Assembly: GCA_002104985.1 (NCBI GenBank)
Contig: MCGO01000062.1
Coordinates: 186,001 to 250,000 of the forward strand
Direction of reading: 5' to 3'
Origin: Rhizoclosmatium globosum
Taxonomy: Eukaryota; Chytridiomycota; Chytridiomycetes; Chytridiales; Chytriomycetaceae
DNA: 64,000 nucleotides
In this document: piece after piece, positions 1 to 12,519 of the stretch
How the letters are laid out: each line of letters begins with the position of its first letter
Position numbering within the stretch: position 1 is the first letter of the stretch
The notes under the pieces: generated by a model
The model's database searches: none
Seen by the model: only the letters and a program-made list of their open reading frames with translations
What the model was told of the DNA's origin: nothing
Made by a program: the position numbers and the translations under genes

Positions 1-372
1 GTCAAAGGTGTTCAGGAAATGAAAAAGTAAGTACTCATTGGAAATGGACGTGTCCACTCTCATCAATTAATCAATTCAACTCTAGTTTCGTCAACTTCGT
101 CCGCCGCCAACTTCGACTGTTTCCGTGAAGACGTATCTCCGATGATGCCTTTCTTCCGTCATCGCCTGGAGGAGAAACGAGGAGACGTTTAATAAGCCCC
201 TGCAAAGATCCAGCTAAATCACCTACCGACAGGCAACAATATCCATTGCTTACGAATCTGAAAATCGTGGGAGGAAATTCATTCGTGGGGCTCACAAGCC
301 CAACTAATACATTCAAAAAGGCGACCACCGCCACAGTCCTCCTATGATATCACAATTTGTATCCTCCAAACC
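1..372. other. 5' flank of the ABC transporter gene with a weak minus-strand ORF
   Basis: No gene can be called confidently here. Positions 1-25 could be the end of an exon, because a GTAAGT donor-like site follows at 26. An 87-codon minus-strand frame (71-334) would start 38 bp from the transporter start codon; it opens with a hydrophobic stretch and ends basic, but resembles no family I know and could be chance. If it is real, the two genes would share a very short divergent promoter. Confidence 0.25.
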
Positions 373-3300
373 ATGTCCACCAAATCGAAGTCATCGGCTC
401 AAGATCTATCTACCGATGTTGAACAACAACTGTCAAAATACAGTGCTCCGCCTGTTGTTGGCGAGGCAACTGACCCCTTCTCCTTCATTACTCTATCTTG
501 GCTCTCCAAGATGGTTTGGGTTGGATACAAGCGTCCCCTGCAATTCACAGATCTGCCACTGATACCCGAAAAGTCCAAGTCAGATGCAGTCGCTCACATC
601 ATGGATCCCTTCTATGCAAAACTCAAAGTGTACCTCAAAGACAAATCTGCCTTTAAAAAGCCTCCAAGTTATTTCGGCGACATTTGGCGTGCTGTTTGGT
701 TGCCTTACGTTTTCTCCGTATTTCTTGACGCAGCTGCAACTGTTTTGCGTACCACACAACCAGCAGTGATGGCGGCAATCATCAAATACCTTGCATCAGG
801 CGACTCGGATTTTTTTATCAAAGATCCCTACGGACTTGCCATCTTTTACTTTATGATGTCGTTCCTGTCGCTGGTTTTCCAACAGGCCGTGATGCAAATG
901 TTCCGAAAGATGCGTTACAAGTTGAGTTTGATTAAATTGCTTACGTATACACAACTGCTAACGCTTTGATTAGCATCCGAAGCACAATCATGACTGCTAT
1001 CTATGCCAAATCACTCAAACTCTCAAACGCAAGTGCTACTGAATTCACAAAGGGACGAATTCTCCAAATGGTGAACGTCGATGTCCCAACTCTCGCAGAA
1101 GCTGTCCACTCCACACATCAAATTCTTCTTGTTCCTTTCCAACTCGCCTTCTCGTTCTACTACCTGTCTACTCTGTTTGGTTCCGGCTTGTATCCCGTTG
1201 GAATCGTTGCTGGTGTTTTTCTCCTCATGGCGCCAGGCCTCATGTTTTTGATCATCACATCGCAGGAGAAATACATGAAGTCAGGAGACGTTCGTCTTGC
1301 TCGCCTTCGTGAGATTCTTGAAGGCATGAAAATGATCAAAATGCGAGGCCAAGAAAGTTATTTCACCAAAGTGTTGAGTGATGTGCGTCAAACGCAGTTG
1401 AAGGCTGTGTTTGGAATGCTTGTTGGGTTGTTTGGATTCGTGTTTATGGTTTTGGTTGTGCCATATGGAATGATGATCGGAACTTTTATGGTTTATGGTA
1501 AAGTGCTCAAACTTATTAGATATTTCATGACTAATTGCTATTTATATTCAGCTTCGCGTGTTTCTGTGTTGGATCCAGCCGTCTTGTTCCCAGCCACAAC
1601 ATACTTCTTCAACATTTTCGAGCCAATGCAAGCACTCCCCATGATTGTTGCTGGTATTTCATCGGCTCTTGTGTCATGGAATCGTATCCGCAAGTTCATG
1701 TTGGCTGATGAATCTGAGTTTGTCACTCTTCCTCCAAGCGATTCTACAAAGGGAGAGGCAATTAGTGTTGTGAACGGAACATTCCGTTGGGAAGCGGTCA
1801 AGAAAGAAGGCGAGGATGAGAAGGAGAAGGAAAAGGAAAAGGCCAAGAAACAAGAAGAGAAGAAGGCAGATAAGAAAGCAAAGAAGGGTGGGAAGAAACA
1901 AGTTGACGCACCAACCCCTGTCGAGATTGTGCCTCTGTTCAAGGATTTGGATCTTTCGATTGCTGCCGGAAAGTTGACTGCCATTGTTGGAACTGTTGGT
2001 GAGCATCTTTGTTTTCGTATTCCCTTCCTGACCTATTTAATCAGGCTCTGGAAAGTCGAGTTTGCTCTCTGCTCTCACTGGTGAAATGACGTGTCTTGAG
2101 GGGAAAGTTTCTGTCTACGGATCCGTTGCGCTCTGTCAACAACAGACTTGGCTCATGTCAATGGATGTTCGTAGTAACATTCTGTTCGGTCGCGAGCTGA
2201 ACCAATCACGATTGGACGATGTCATTCATTCTTGCGGATTGGCCGTTGACATTCAGCAGTTCCAACATGGATTGGATACCGAGATTGGTGAGAAGGGCAT
2301 TGCACTCTCTGGTGGACAGAAAGCTCGTGTTTCACTTGGTAATTGTTCGCCTTTCAATTCAAGGTCTTCGCTTATTATCATACCTCAGCCCGTGCCGTGT
2401 ACAGTGACGCTGATATCTACCTCCTTGATGACCCCTTGGCTGCTCTCGACGCTCACGTCGGCAAACATGTCTTTGACGAGCTTATCAAAAAGTCGCTTGA
2501 TGGCAAAACTCGCGTTTTGGTAACCCACCAACTCCACGTTTTACCCCACGTCGACCACATTATTGTTTTGAACAATGGTGTGATTGTCGAACAGGGAAGC
2601 TACGAGCAACTTGCCATCAACGGACCCGAAACTGGCCTCCTCAAGGAAATGCTCAAGAACCATGCGCTTGAAGATGAATCAACAAAAGTCGAGAAAACAA
2701 AGACTGTTGTCAAAACCGAAAAGAAAGCCGATGGTGTAACAGGTGAATCGGAGGGACTTTTGAAGGAAGAAGATCGCCAAACAGGTGCAGTTGGAAAGAA
2801 ATACGTTGCAAACTATTTCAAGGAAAGCGGTGGCTTCTACATGCTGTACATTATCATTTTGGCGGCTTTGTTGTATGGAGCGTTGAGTTTCATGCAGAAT
2901 CTTTGGTTGACTTTCTGGTCGGACGATAGTTATGGTCAAACTACACGTTGGGGCCTCCGTCCTTCTGATTACATCACCGTCTACACCATCGTTGTTGCTG
3001 CTACTTTTGTATTTGGAGGTAAGCTCATATTAGTTGCTAAATTGAATCTCAATCAACCACAACAGCGTTTATGGTTGGAATCATCGAATTTGCTGCTTAT
3101 CGTACATCTAAGGCATACCATTCCAAAGCTGTGGCTGGTCTTTTCCGTGCGCCTATGTCCTTCTTTGACTCTCAGCCCTTGGGCAGAATTATCAATAGGT
3201 GAGTACTTGACGTTATTGAGAATATTGTGCCAATTTCCATTTGAACAGAATGACCAAAGATATGGAAACGCTGGACTTGCAAATTTGGAACAACATGCTT

Positions 3301-4705
3301 AACTTCTTCGTACTTTTGGCACTTGGATCTTCAAACCTTGCAGCAGTCATATACTCGACTCTTTACACTCTTAGTAAGTTAATCGTCAATGGAATGATAC
3401 AAATCTAATTCTTATCCAGTCTTTGTGTTTTTCCTGTCCTTCCTCTATTACTACCTGCTCGAAATGTACCGATCCAACCAACGCGAAATCCGTCGTCTGG
3501 CAGCGCTTCAACGTTCCCCGTTGAACGCGTACATTTCTGAATGTATCGGAGGAAGCTCTACAATCAGAGCATTCCAAGTTAGTGCTCGCACGATTCACCA
3601 TCAACGTGAGCTTATGGACAAGGTCGTTATGCCTGAGTGGACTCTTGAAAATGTATACAACTGGTTCTCCATCCGTCTTCAAGTTTGCTTGAGTTCCATC
3701 ACCCTCTTCATTGTCTTGTTCGCTGTTGGTACTCACATGAGCGCATTTACTGTTGGTCTGGCCTTGAATGGTGTTGGAAGCTTGGGAGATTTGTTTTTCA
3801 ACTCTATTACTGCCTTCTCTCGTTTGGAGTCGGATTTTGTCGCTGCTGAACGTTTGGATCTCTACTGCAATGACTTGGAACGTGAGGCACCAGACCACTT
3901 GGACTCTGATCCTGTCGAAGGCACATGGCCAACAGAAGGTCGCATTTCAATCAAGGATCTTGAAGTCAAATATTCGTCCAAGTTTGATCCTGTCATCAAG
4001 AATCTTTCAGTCGAGATTAAAGGGAGCGAAAAGATTGGAGTCGTTGGTCGAACAGGTTCAGGAAAATCCACACTGATGACTGCGTTGTTCAGAATCGTCG
4101 AGCCAACCAAAGGAACTGTTTTGATTGATGGTGTTGACGTTTCGAGAGTTGGCCTCAACGCTCTCCGCAGCAGACTTCAAATTATTCCACAAGACCCAGT
4201 ACTTTTCACAGGAACTATTCGCAGTAACATTGACGTTGAGGGTAAATTTTCAGATCAGCAGATTTGGGAAGCGCTTGAGTTTGTAGGCTTGAAGGATTAC
4301 GTTTCAGAACTCACTGAAAAGTTGGATGCCCCAGTCGCTGAACGAGGAGAGAATCTCTCTGTCGGCCAACGTCAGTTAATGATGCTTGCCAGCGCTATTT
4401 GTCACCGCCCTAAAATCCTTATTATGGATGAAGCCAGTTCTGCTGTTGATCAAGCAGCTGATTTACTTATTCAGTCGTCGATTCACACCCATTTCAAGGA
4501 AACCACTGTTATTTCAATCGCCCATAGAATCAATACCATTGCCTCATTTGATCGCATCATGGTTTTAGATGCAGGTAAACTGGTTGAATACGACAGCCCA
4601 GCCAATTTGTTAAAACAGCCAGAGAGTATCTTCAAGTCTCTGGTTGATGCTACTGGTACAGCAAATGCTGCAGTTGTAACTGCGATTGCCAATCACACTT
4701 TGTAA
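373..4705 (+). CDS. ABCC-type (MRP-like) full ABC transporter, 8 exons
   Basis: This is an ATP-driven membrane exporter of the ABCC (multidrug-resistance-associated/YCF1-like) subfamily, which typically moves conjugated or anionic compounds across the plasma or vacuolar membrane. Inferred exons are 373-920, 974-1497, 1552-1998, 2045-2338, 2389-3018, 3066-3198, 3249-3373 and 3420-4705, giving 1,328 residues in consistent phase. The layout is TMD1-NBD1-TMD2-NBD2. NBD1 has Walker A GTVGSGKSS (created by splicing), signature LSGGQ and Walker B IYLLDD; NBD2 has [14 protein letters not shown] and ILIMDE. A Lys/Glu-rich insert precedes NBD1 (codons around 1800-1900). There is no N-terminal TMD0, so it is a short ABCC. 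The substrate cannot be read from sequence. AATAAA-like sites follow the stop at about 4730. A damaged inverted copy lies at 17366-20697. The 921-973 intron is the least certain, because the acceptor AG is absent from that copy. Confidence 0.93.
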
Positions 4706-5038
4706 TTTATTGACCCCATTTAGATATATCAAATAAACAAGTTCCTTTTGTTTACACCAATCTTCTGTCATTAAAAACACCTCTGTTTAATATAATATGT
4801 CTCCATTTCTTTTGCTTGTTCGAACAGAGACGTTTCATTGTTTTTTCGTGTTGTTTCTTCCTGTCAAGATGACTGTTTCACTAAGAGCACCGCTCATTTT
4901 ATACAGCTGTACCAACTAGGAAAGAAATAGGGAAATGGAGAATCTTTCAGATCACATTGTGCAATGGGCAGATGAGGGAAATAAAAAGAAACACTGCATG
5001 ATATTTAGAGAGAACCCCAACAAAAAAACAACATTAAC
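4706..5038. other. Convergent 3' region between two genes
   Basis: AT-rich spacer holding the 3' UTRs of the transporter (+) and the 425-aa gene (-). A polyadenylation-like AAATAAA lies near 4732. Bases up to about 4867 are also present in the inverted copy (near 17366-17520), so the duplication included transporter 3' UTR. No other feature seen. Confidence 0.6.
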
Positions 5039-6509
5039 TTAAAACGAAAAATAGGCATCGGCCTTTTCAGAGGATGATTTTTCATCAACTCCAGATCCAA
5101 CCAACTGAAGGAAGAACTTGGCCTTCTCCTTGGCCACTTCAAGTTGGAGCTTTTTGACCTTCAAATCTGCTTTTTGAGTGTTGATGCCAATCTGATGCGT
5201 CAGCTTTTGCTGCTCCCTGGCGGCGTTTTTAGCGTTTTGTTTATGCAGCTCGGAATTTACTTACAATGTGATATCAAGACAAGTGAAGTCAGTTTGGGTA
5301 TTTTGGTCGACAGATGCGGATGGTTCGTTCAACTGAATCCCATCTGGAGATACCTATTAGCGATGTAGATCTTGAATATTAATCCTCACCTGTGTCACTT
5401 CCGTCAAAGTCATTACGAGTCGTGGTATCGGCAGATGCAGGTTGTGGAATAGTTTCGAACTTGGTGTCGACAGACGCGAGCTGTGGAATGGATGAAGGAG
5501 ATGACTTTTCGTGTTGGTTTTGTTGGGAAGAAGTAAACGAAGTGCTTGCAGGTTGTGTTCTGACCGGAGATGTGAGTATTACGTCTGCAACATGATTTTC
5601 TTTTGGTGAGGGGGAACTCGTAGAATCGGTCTCTGTTCCAAATTGGTCGTCATAGAAGGCAGAACCTAGTTAATGTGGTTAATATAATTCACTTTTTCTG
5701 AAAAATACCATCTGGCAAAGCTGTCTCAGAATCAGTAGGCGGTGAATCAACTAAGCAATTCAGGGACATAGGATTGCGCGCATTAACAATGACGGGGACG
5801 GTGGGGCTTGTCTCGATACTGACTTCGATTGATTCTGGCAGTTCGGCTGACCCCTTCTGATTTTTGGTATGAGTATTAACCATACACTACATTCGTATTT
5901 ACCTGGATTTCTTTGACCCCGTCTATCAAAGTATGCGCCGAAGTCTGCGACGCTGTAAGAAAATGCACAATGCTGAATGAACCTCACCTTCTTGCTCGCT
6001 TCAAGGGCTGGATTACTGGGCATAACGATAGCAGAGTTGATAATTCGGGCGTTTGGGGTCTCGGATAATGCAGGAGATGAAAGAGGTGTTCCAGCCTTTT
6101 TTGTTACACAAGGTTGACACGGGGAATCCGCCTTTCGCTTGACAGGAGTTGTGAGTGCTTCCACCAAGTTGCAGGGTGAGACACTTGGCAGAACGCTTGA
6201 TACACTGATATTTTTGGAGACAAATGGTTTTTTGATTCCATATGCCAAGACAAACGTTGCTCCAGGCGGGGCTGTATTCATCAAGGCGGTACACGTAGCA
6301 TTTGTATCGCAGGCTGTGAATTGAGCTTCGAGGCTCGTTCTGCTGTAGATACGTCTGCGTCCTGTTTCAAGGAGTGTTCCGTCGGCAATGAGTGCGTTGG
6401 CGAAGGGACCAAGTCCGTCAAAGCTCTTCGAAACCAAATTCTTTCTCAGATCTGCTTCGTTCTTGTGCAGGTATGTGGCCACAATCCGAACGGGTGCACT
6501 GAGTGACAT
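5039..6509 (-). CDS. Protein of unknown function with a C-terminal basic helix, 425 aa, 5 exons
   Basis: I do not recognise this family. Inferred exons (minus) are 5903-6509, 5709-5846, 5390-5665, 5265-5343 and 5039-5216; they join in phase to 425 residues. The start MSLSAPVRIVA at 6509 was chosen over an ATG two codons upstream. The N-terminal ~110 residues look like a folded domain (mixed hydrophobic, repeated K/R). The middle is a long Ser/Thr/Pro-rich, probably disordered linker containing a short K/R cluster (VKRKADS) that could be a nuclear signal. The last ~60 residues form a Lys/Glu/Gln-rich helix ending in a small acidic tail, compatible with a coiled coil. A nuclear or scaffold role is only a guess. 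Exon 1 reads straight through a GTGAGG site near 5987, so no intron is needed there. Confidence 0.7.
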
Positions 6510-6618
6510 TTTCAACCACAGTGTGTTTGAATATGGGCGGGATTTATATTGTGACAGATTGCTCTTTATTTGAATGTTGTCCGAACACGTTTATTCAACA
6601 CGAAATAAGGACGTAGTT

Positions 6619-6735
6619 GCAGTCTTCGAAGCCGAGGGGTTCGGCGCCTGTGTATACCAAGGAAGTCTTGGTAACTATGCAAACACTGCCTTGCCCCATC
6701 ACATGGGTGCTAGCCAGCTAGGAACGTGAGACTGC
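6619..6735 (+). repeat. 117-bp structured repeat, copy 1
   Basis: Bounded by complementary ends GCAGTCT and AGACTGC. Internal self-complementary arms are visible: GCCGA/TCGGC, CCAAG/CTTGG and CCCAT/ATGGG. The terminal stem extends outward by about six more pairs (GTAGTT with AGCTAC, one G-T wobble). It contains GGTTCGGCGCC, which resembles a pol III B box, but no matching A box and no recognisable RNA family. It could be a non-coding RNA gene or a palindromic mobile element. Strand is arbitrary. Confidence 0.6.
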
Positions 6736-6763
6736 AGCTACTCCATCCTCCATAAATTCAGTC

Positions 6764-6880
6764 GCAGTCTTCGAAGCCGAGGGGTTCGGCGCCTGTGTAT
6801 ACCAAGGAAGTCTTGGTAACTATGCAAACACTGCCTTGCCCCATCACATGGGTGCTAGCCAGCTAGGAACGCGAGACTGC
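6764..6880 (+). repeat. 117-bp structured repeat, copy 2
   Basis: Same length as copy 1 and differs by a single base (T to C near its 3' end). It begins exactly 145 bp after copy 1. The flanks differ from copy 1, yet the terminal stem is again extended by complementary flanking bases (GTC with GAC), so the extension is kept by different base pairs. Confidence 0.6.
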
Positions 6881-8151
6881 GACGTTTCAGTGCGTGTGGA
6901 CTGTGTCAGGATTAGGCAGGTCAGGAACAGATGTGATAATAAAGAGGAAACAATTTGTACCAACATGAACTCTCAATCGAATTCAGAATCATGAAGCAGA
7001 TTGCTGCGTAAGAAAGATTTTGAAGTCACTGGAGCAAAGGGAAGGAAGCTCGAATGTTTGCTTTGACAGGGGCATACTCCAAATATCTCTACCGAGAAGT
7101 TGAAGATATTCACGTAAGTGCTTGAAGTCAATGGCAAACGAAAGGAGAGTTATGAATGATAGCAAAGCCAGAAGGTGTGGAGTGAGGAGTTTAATTTGAG
7201 CGAGACATAGAATGACTTCTCACCTCACTTAAGCCGAATGACGTAATTTAGCTAAATACAGCGTAGGAGAGATGACTCCTGCTTTGTCATTCGTGAAGAC
7301 GGCGAAGGTGTTTTCGTGATTGTTTTCAGCGGGTTGTTTTTTTGACATCCTGTTTTCGGGAAGTTTAAAACTTGAATGTCCGAAATAGTTTATAGTGTTG
7401 TCATTCAAGTTCAGTTGACCCAATCAACGTTTCCCAGTGCTTGTTGTTTCTGAGGGATTAAACGAATCATTGATGAGCAACTCAACTTTGCTAAAATTTA
7501 GGTTACAGCAATCATGCCCAACCCTGAAGCATACATTAGTGGAAAATCAAACAGATCGTATTATTTTACGCATTATTGAAACTTAATTTGAAGTCGGCTG
7601 ATTTGTGGAATCGAGCTACTCTCCGCGACAAACTGCCCCCCACTTGACACCACAGTCGGTAGACCACCACGAAGATTGGATCCGAAACCATGAGCTTGCT
7701 TCCAACGTGGAAGTAGCCAAGTCCATATTAGCTGCGATGGATATACATTCAAATATACACCTTCAAATGTGTGCGATACAACGCGTAGTACAGAATGCGC
7801 AATGAAACGAACGATTGAGGCTTGTGGTTCACGTTTTAGGTGAGAACTTACTGTAACTTAATCTCTGTTCGCCCCTTGATGTTCATACACTGATGCCCTT
7901 TTCGTTGCTTGCCACCTTCCTCCGATACTACAGAACTTTCAATCGAAACTCAGACGCATCTTTCTGTTCTCCTTGTTGGACAGTTTGCTCCATACAATCA
8001 GAGCGACCAACCAAAAACGCGGATAAAGATTTAAAGACACCATACGGCATCCTTTTATTTGATGAATCTTATCCATTGCAAAATGATCCATGAAGTACGA
8101 GCAGTATATCCGACACACACACATCATCACGATCGGTACTGTTGAAACGAT
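6881..8151. other. 1.27-kb region without a confident gene
   Basis: Short frames exist (for example 7605-7805 +, 66 codons, and 7229-7423 -, 64 codons), and a few GTAAG/CAG pairs, but I could not assemble a convincing multi-exon protein. It may hold a decayed gene. The right end (about 7980-8151) is the 3' UTR of QCR8 and is duplicated in inverted orientation at about 13612-13785. Confidence 0.4.
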
Positions 8152-8527
8152 TTAGTGGTCAGCACCACCTTCCTGAGTCTTCAAGTAAGCCTTGGTGTGG
8201 TAGTAGTTGTTCTGCTTCACAGCCCAGTCACCCAAGAAGTAGTAGAAGGCAAGAGGAGGGAGGATGAAGAGAGACTGACGACCGATACGGAAGGCGAACT
8301 TTGGGGCTCCAGTGCTGAAAACGCCCTTGAACAAGTTCTGCTGGAAAGGAGAGATTTGGTGCTCTGATGGGGGTGAGTCAGTTTGTAGTTCATTGTGAAG
8401 GAGTTGCGATCAAAGGGTGCGTCTCACCGTAGTATCCATTGATTCTGCTGAGGTTTCCGAACCAAGAGCTGACGATGTGTTAGTTGAAAGAGCAAGGTAG
8501 AGAGACGTCTACTCACTGGCCTCCCAT
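8152..8527 (-). CDS. QCR8: Cytochrome bc1 complex (complex III) subunit 8, 3 exons
   Basis: QCR8/UQCRQ is a small single-pass subunit of mitochondrial ubiquinol-cytochrome c reductase that contacts cytochrome b on the intermembrane side. Exons (minus) 8517-8527, 8428-8468 and 8364-junction to 8152 (8152-8363) give 87 residues, the normal length for the family. The N-terminus MGGHSWFGNLSRINGYYEHQ carries the family's GGH...WGNL-like start; the sequence continues with SPFQQN and a basic AFRIGRQS segment before one hydrophobic helix (LFILPPLAFYYFLGDWAV), followed by a polar tail. The first exon codes only three and two-thirds codons, so the start is split by an intron. Its 3' half is duplicated at 13531-13785. 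Confidence 0.88.
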
Positions 8528-8956
8528 TTTCAAAGTTTTGTGTGAAGGTCAAAAAAGCGAAAACAACCACCAAAGTAAGTAGAAATAGAAGCTCCTATTT
8601 ATTAACAAGTTGTGATATTAATCAATGGTACCCACACTGCTTGCATTGCATTGTTTTCTTGTGCTGAACGCCTTTTTTTCAAAGGCTAATTCAGTAAAAC
8701 GCGACGAAGTCATTTATTTCAAATATATCGTTTTATTTACGTATGTCGTTTCTAAAGTCGCCGAGGGGTTTTGGCAATGTTGCATATGGATTTGGTGCGG
8801 ATTGGAGGCGCAACCACCTCCACATGGTCCACGACTTACAAACCTGTGCCTCGATAAAACGCATTTTCTATCTAACTGCCTATAGCATAAAAGATCTTGT
8901 CCACAGTTTCTGAGGCTGTTCTTGCCGTTTGGTTGAGCGACAAAACAACATCAAAA
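8528..8956. promoter_or_regulatory. Divergent promoter region between QCR8 and calmodulin
   Basis: 429 bp separating two divergent start codons. It contains an AT-rich core and ATTTATTT-like tracts near 8705-8740, but no motif I can name with confidence. An 86-codon plus-strand frame (8625-8885) shows no protein-like character. Confidence 0.4.
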
Positions 8957-9706
<750 letters not shown>

Positions 9707-9815
9707 TGATACATTCGGTTTTGACAGCTGAAGAAAAATAAACACCATTAAAAAACCAAACAAATCTGTGAGCGATATGTATTTATTGTGCTTGTGCAAA
9801 GTTCAATCTACCGTT

Positions 9816-12490
9816 TTATTGGGACATTTGGTCGCGAATCAAATTTAAAGCACTTCCAGCCTTAATCCAAGCAATCTGATCCTCACTCAAAGTGTGGTTC
9901 ATTGGAATCACATCCACTTTTCCATCCTTGGAAGTCACCTTCAATGAAACCTTGGACCCTGGCGCCAACTCGCTCAAACCTTGAGTCGAAATAGAACATC
10001 CTTCCGTAATCAAATCGTAGTCGTCAGGGTTAGCAAACGTGACTGGAATGACACCTTGCTTCTTCAAGTTTGTTTCATGGATTCTGGCAAACGATCGCGA
10101 AATAATGAGTCCACATCCGAGGAAACGTGGTTGCAAAGCAGCGTGTTCACGGGCAGACCCTTCACCATAGTTCCAGTCACCAATCACAGTCCATGGGGTG
10201 TTGCTTGCCTTATAAGCTCGTGCAACGTTGGGGATCGTGTCTTCCTGCAAATTCAAACGTTCAGAATCAAACTACAAAAAACACATGAAGAACTTCACCT
10301 TTCCAGTAAGTTCGTTGGTCACAGAGTTGATTTTTCCATTGTACGCATTCACAGCTCCAATAAGTGTGTTGTTGGCGAGGTTGTCCAAGTGGCCCTTGTA
10401 CTTTAACCAAACACCGGCAGCACTGATGTGATCCGTCGTGCACTTTCCTTGAACTTTAACAAGAACCTTCAAGTTTTCCATGTCGCGACCGTTCCATGCA
10501 TCAAATGGTTCGAGGACTTGGAGACGCTGGGAGGCTGGGTCGATTGTGATTTGGACGGTTTCATCAGGTTGTGGAGTTGCAGAGGGCTTGAATTCAAGGC
10601 GACCTGCGATAAATGATTAAAGTGGGATTCAAACTGGGGAATTCAGACAAACCAGCGTCGAAGCCTTTGGAGGGCAAAGAGTTACCAGTTGGTGGAGCAA
10701 GCTTGAATGGCTTTCCGTCCTTGTCATTCAGAGTATCCGTGATTGGGTTGAAGCTCAAACGACCTGAGAGAGCCATGGAAGTAACAATCTGAAAAGGGTT
10801 TTTAAAAAAGACTGTTTTGATCAAATTGAAGTAGACGCTAATACCTCAGGTGAAGCCAAAAAGTTCATTGTCTTGTTAGATCCATCGTTTCTGGCTTTGA
10901 AGTTTCGGTTGAAGGACGTCAAGATGGAGTTTTGCTCATTCTTGACTGGATCAGTTCTGTTCCATTGACCAATACCTGATATCAATAGTTATTACATTGA
11001 TGTACTACGATAGGAATAAAAATAAAACGTACATGGTCCACAAGCGTTGGCGAGAACCTTTCCTCCAATTTGTTCCAAATCCTCAGTAATGCCATCACGA
11101 GCAATTGTGGCACGAACTTGCTCGGAACCAGGAGTAACCAAAAACTCGGCGGTGGTTTTGATTCCATGTGCCTTTGCTTGACGAGCAATGGAGGACACAC
11201 GGCTCATGTCTTCGTAAGACGAGTTGGTACAGGATCCAATGAGACCAGCAGACACCACATCGTTCCATCCATTTTTCTTGATCAAGTCCTTGAATTGGGA
11301 GATTGGTGTGGCCGCATCTATTGCATTGGTTAGAGAGTCAGATGGGAGGTAAAAAAAGGGGCATACCAGGAGTGAACGGCCCGTTAATGTGCGGCTCGAC
11401 AGTCGACAAGTCAATTTCAATGACTTTGTCGTATTCACAACCAGCATCAGCCTTCAAGAGACCTTCGGCCAAGTATTTGTCGGAGGCATCAGCAGTCTCA
11501 CTTCGTCCAGTTGAACGCAAGTAGCTAGCCATTCCCGCATTGTAAGGGAACACAGACGTAGTAGCACCAACCTTTTTTAGGTGTGTGTGAGAGTCTAAAT
11601 TGAAAGGAGGGAAACCCAAAAGACAAACCTCGGCTCCCATGTTACAGATTGTGGCCATACCAGTACATCCCAAGCTCTCGGTACCAGGTCCAAAGTACTC
11701 AATAATGTAGTTTGTACCTCCTCGAACAGTCAACTTTCCAGCAAGAGCCAGAATAACATCTTTTGGAGTAGCCCAACCACTCAATTTACCCGTCAATCTA
11801 ACACCAAGTACCTTGGGAGCCTTCAATTCCCATGGAATATTGGCCATACCATCGACGGCATCAGCACCTCCGACACCAATGGCAAGCATACCCAAACCAC
11901 CAGCATTCGGGGTATGAGAATCGGTTCCAAGCATCAGAGTACCGGGCGCAGCATAGTTTTCAAGCACAATTTGGTGAATGATACCACTTCCAGGGCCCCA
12001 GAAGGCGATACCATACTTTTTGGCTGAGGACTCAAGGAAACTAAAGATTTCCTTCTCCTTTATTTTGGAAGCAGTCAAGTCCTGTTCGGCACCATTGTGA
12101 GCTTGGATCAAGTGGTCGCAGTGGATAGAGGTAGGGACTGTTTTATGGTGGGTAGTTGACGCAATCAGTTTGATGTTCTCTTATCAATGGCCAATCAGAA
12201 AAAGAGAGGAACGCACCCGCCGTCGTCTTTCTTCCACACAACATAAACTGCAGAATTGCCATCTGCGCCGAGGCGTCCTGCATCGCAACTCTGTCTGGAT
12301 TCAGTTTGAGGTAGGTTTCGCCGCGCGTGATTGGCTGGGCGAGGTCCGCCGTCGTCTTCCCGGCCAAGTCCAAGTGCCCGTACAGAATCTTCTCGGCGAG
12401 CGTCAGTTTGTGCGTGACGCCGCCGCTGCTGCGAACGCTCTTGAGGGTTTCGGACACACGGGCGAGGATTTGTGCAGGGCGGTGGACCAT
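9816..12490 (-). CDS. ACO1: Aconitate hydratase (mitochondrial-type aconitase), 757 aa, 8 exons
   Basis: Converts citrate to isocitrate in the TCA cycle with a [4Fe-4S] cluster. Exons (minus): 12217-12490, 11629-12137, 11367-11571, 11033-11317, 10845-10975, 10653-10788, 10299-10603 and 9816-10244; all phases agree. The three cluster cysteines are in [14 protein letters not shown] and ANACGPC. Other family blocks are [13 protein letters not shown], the VHCDH-like [26 protein letters not shown]-like [21 protein letters not shown] and [13 protein letters not shown]. The N-terminus ([18 protein letters not shown]) is basic and amphipathic but about 30 residues shorter than usual precursors, so either it doubles as the import signal or an upstream exon exists. 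Only 29 bp separate its start from the divergent bioF-type start at 12520. A partial broken copy lies at 20698-21837. Confidence 0.95.
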
Positions 12491-12519
12491 TTGTCTAGTG
12501 AGTTACGACAAAGAAAAAG
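12491..12519. promoter_or_regulatory. 29-bp divergent intergenic gap, aconitase / bioF-type
   Basis: The two ATGs face away from each other with 29 bp between. Core promoters must lie inside the opposite transcription unit, or one start is misplaced. In the right-hand copy the equivalent gap survives in front of the intact bioF-type gene, with a small insertion. Confidence 0.55.

Noticed and set aside
1538..2006. Long minus-strand frames over the transporter, mirrored at 19595-20065
   Set aside because: Antisense of the Lys/Glu-rich insert before NBD1; copied along with the duplication.
5953..5987. Extra 35-bp intron in the 425-aa gene
   Set aside because: Using it shifts the frame into a stop; reading through keeps a long open frame and in-phase later exons.
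8625..8885. 86-codon frame between QCR8 and calmodulin
   Set aside because: Composition is not protein-like and it lies in the divergent promoter.
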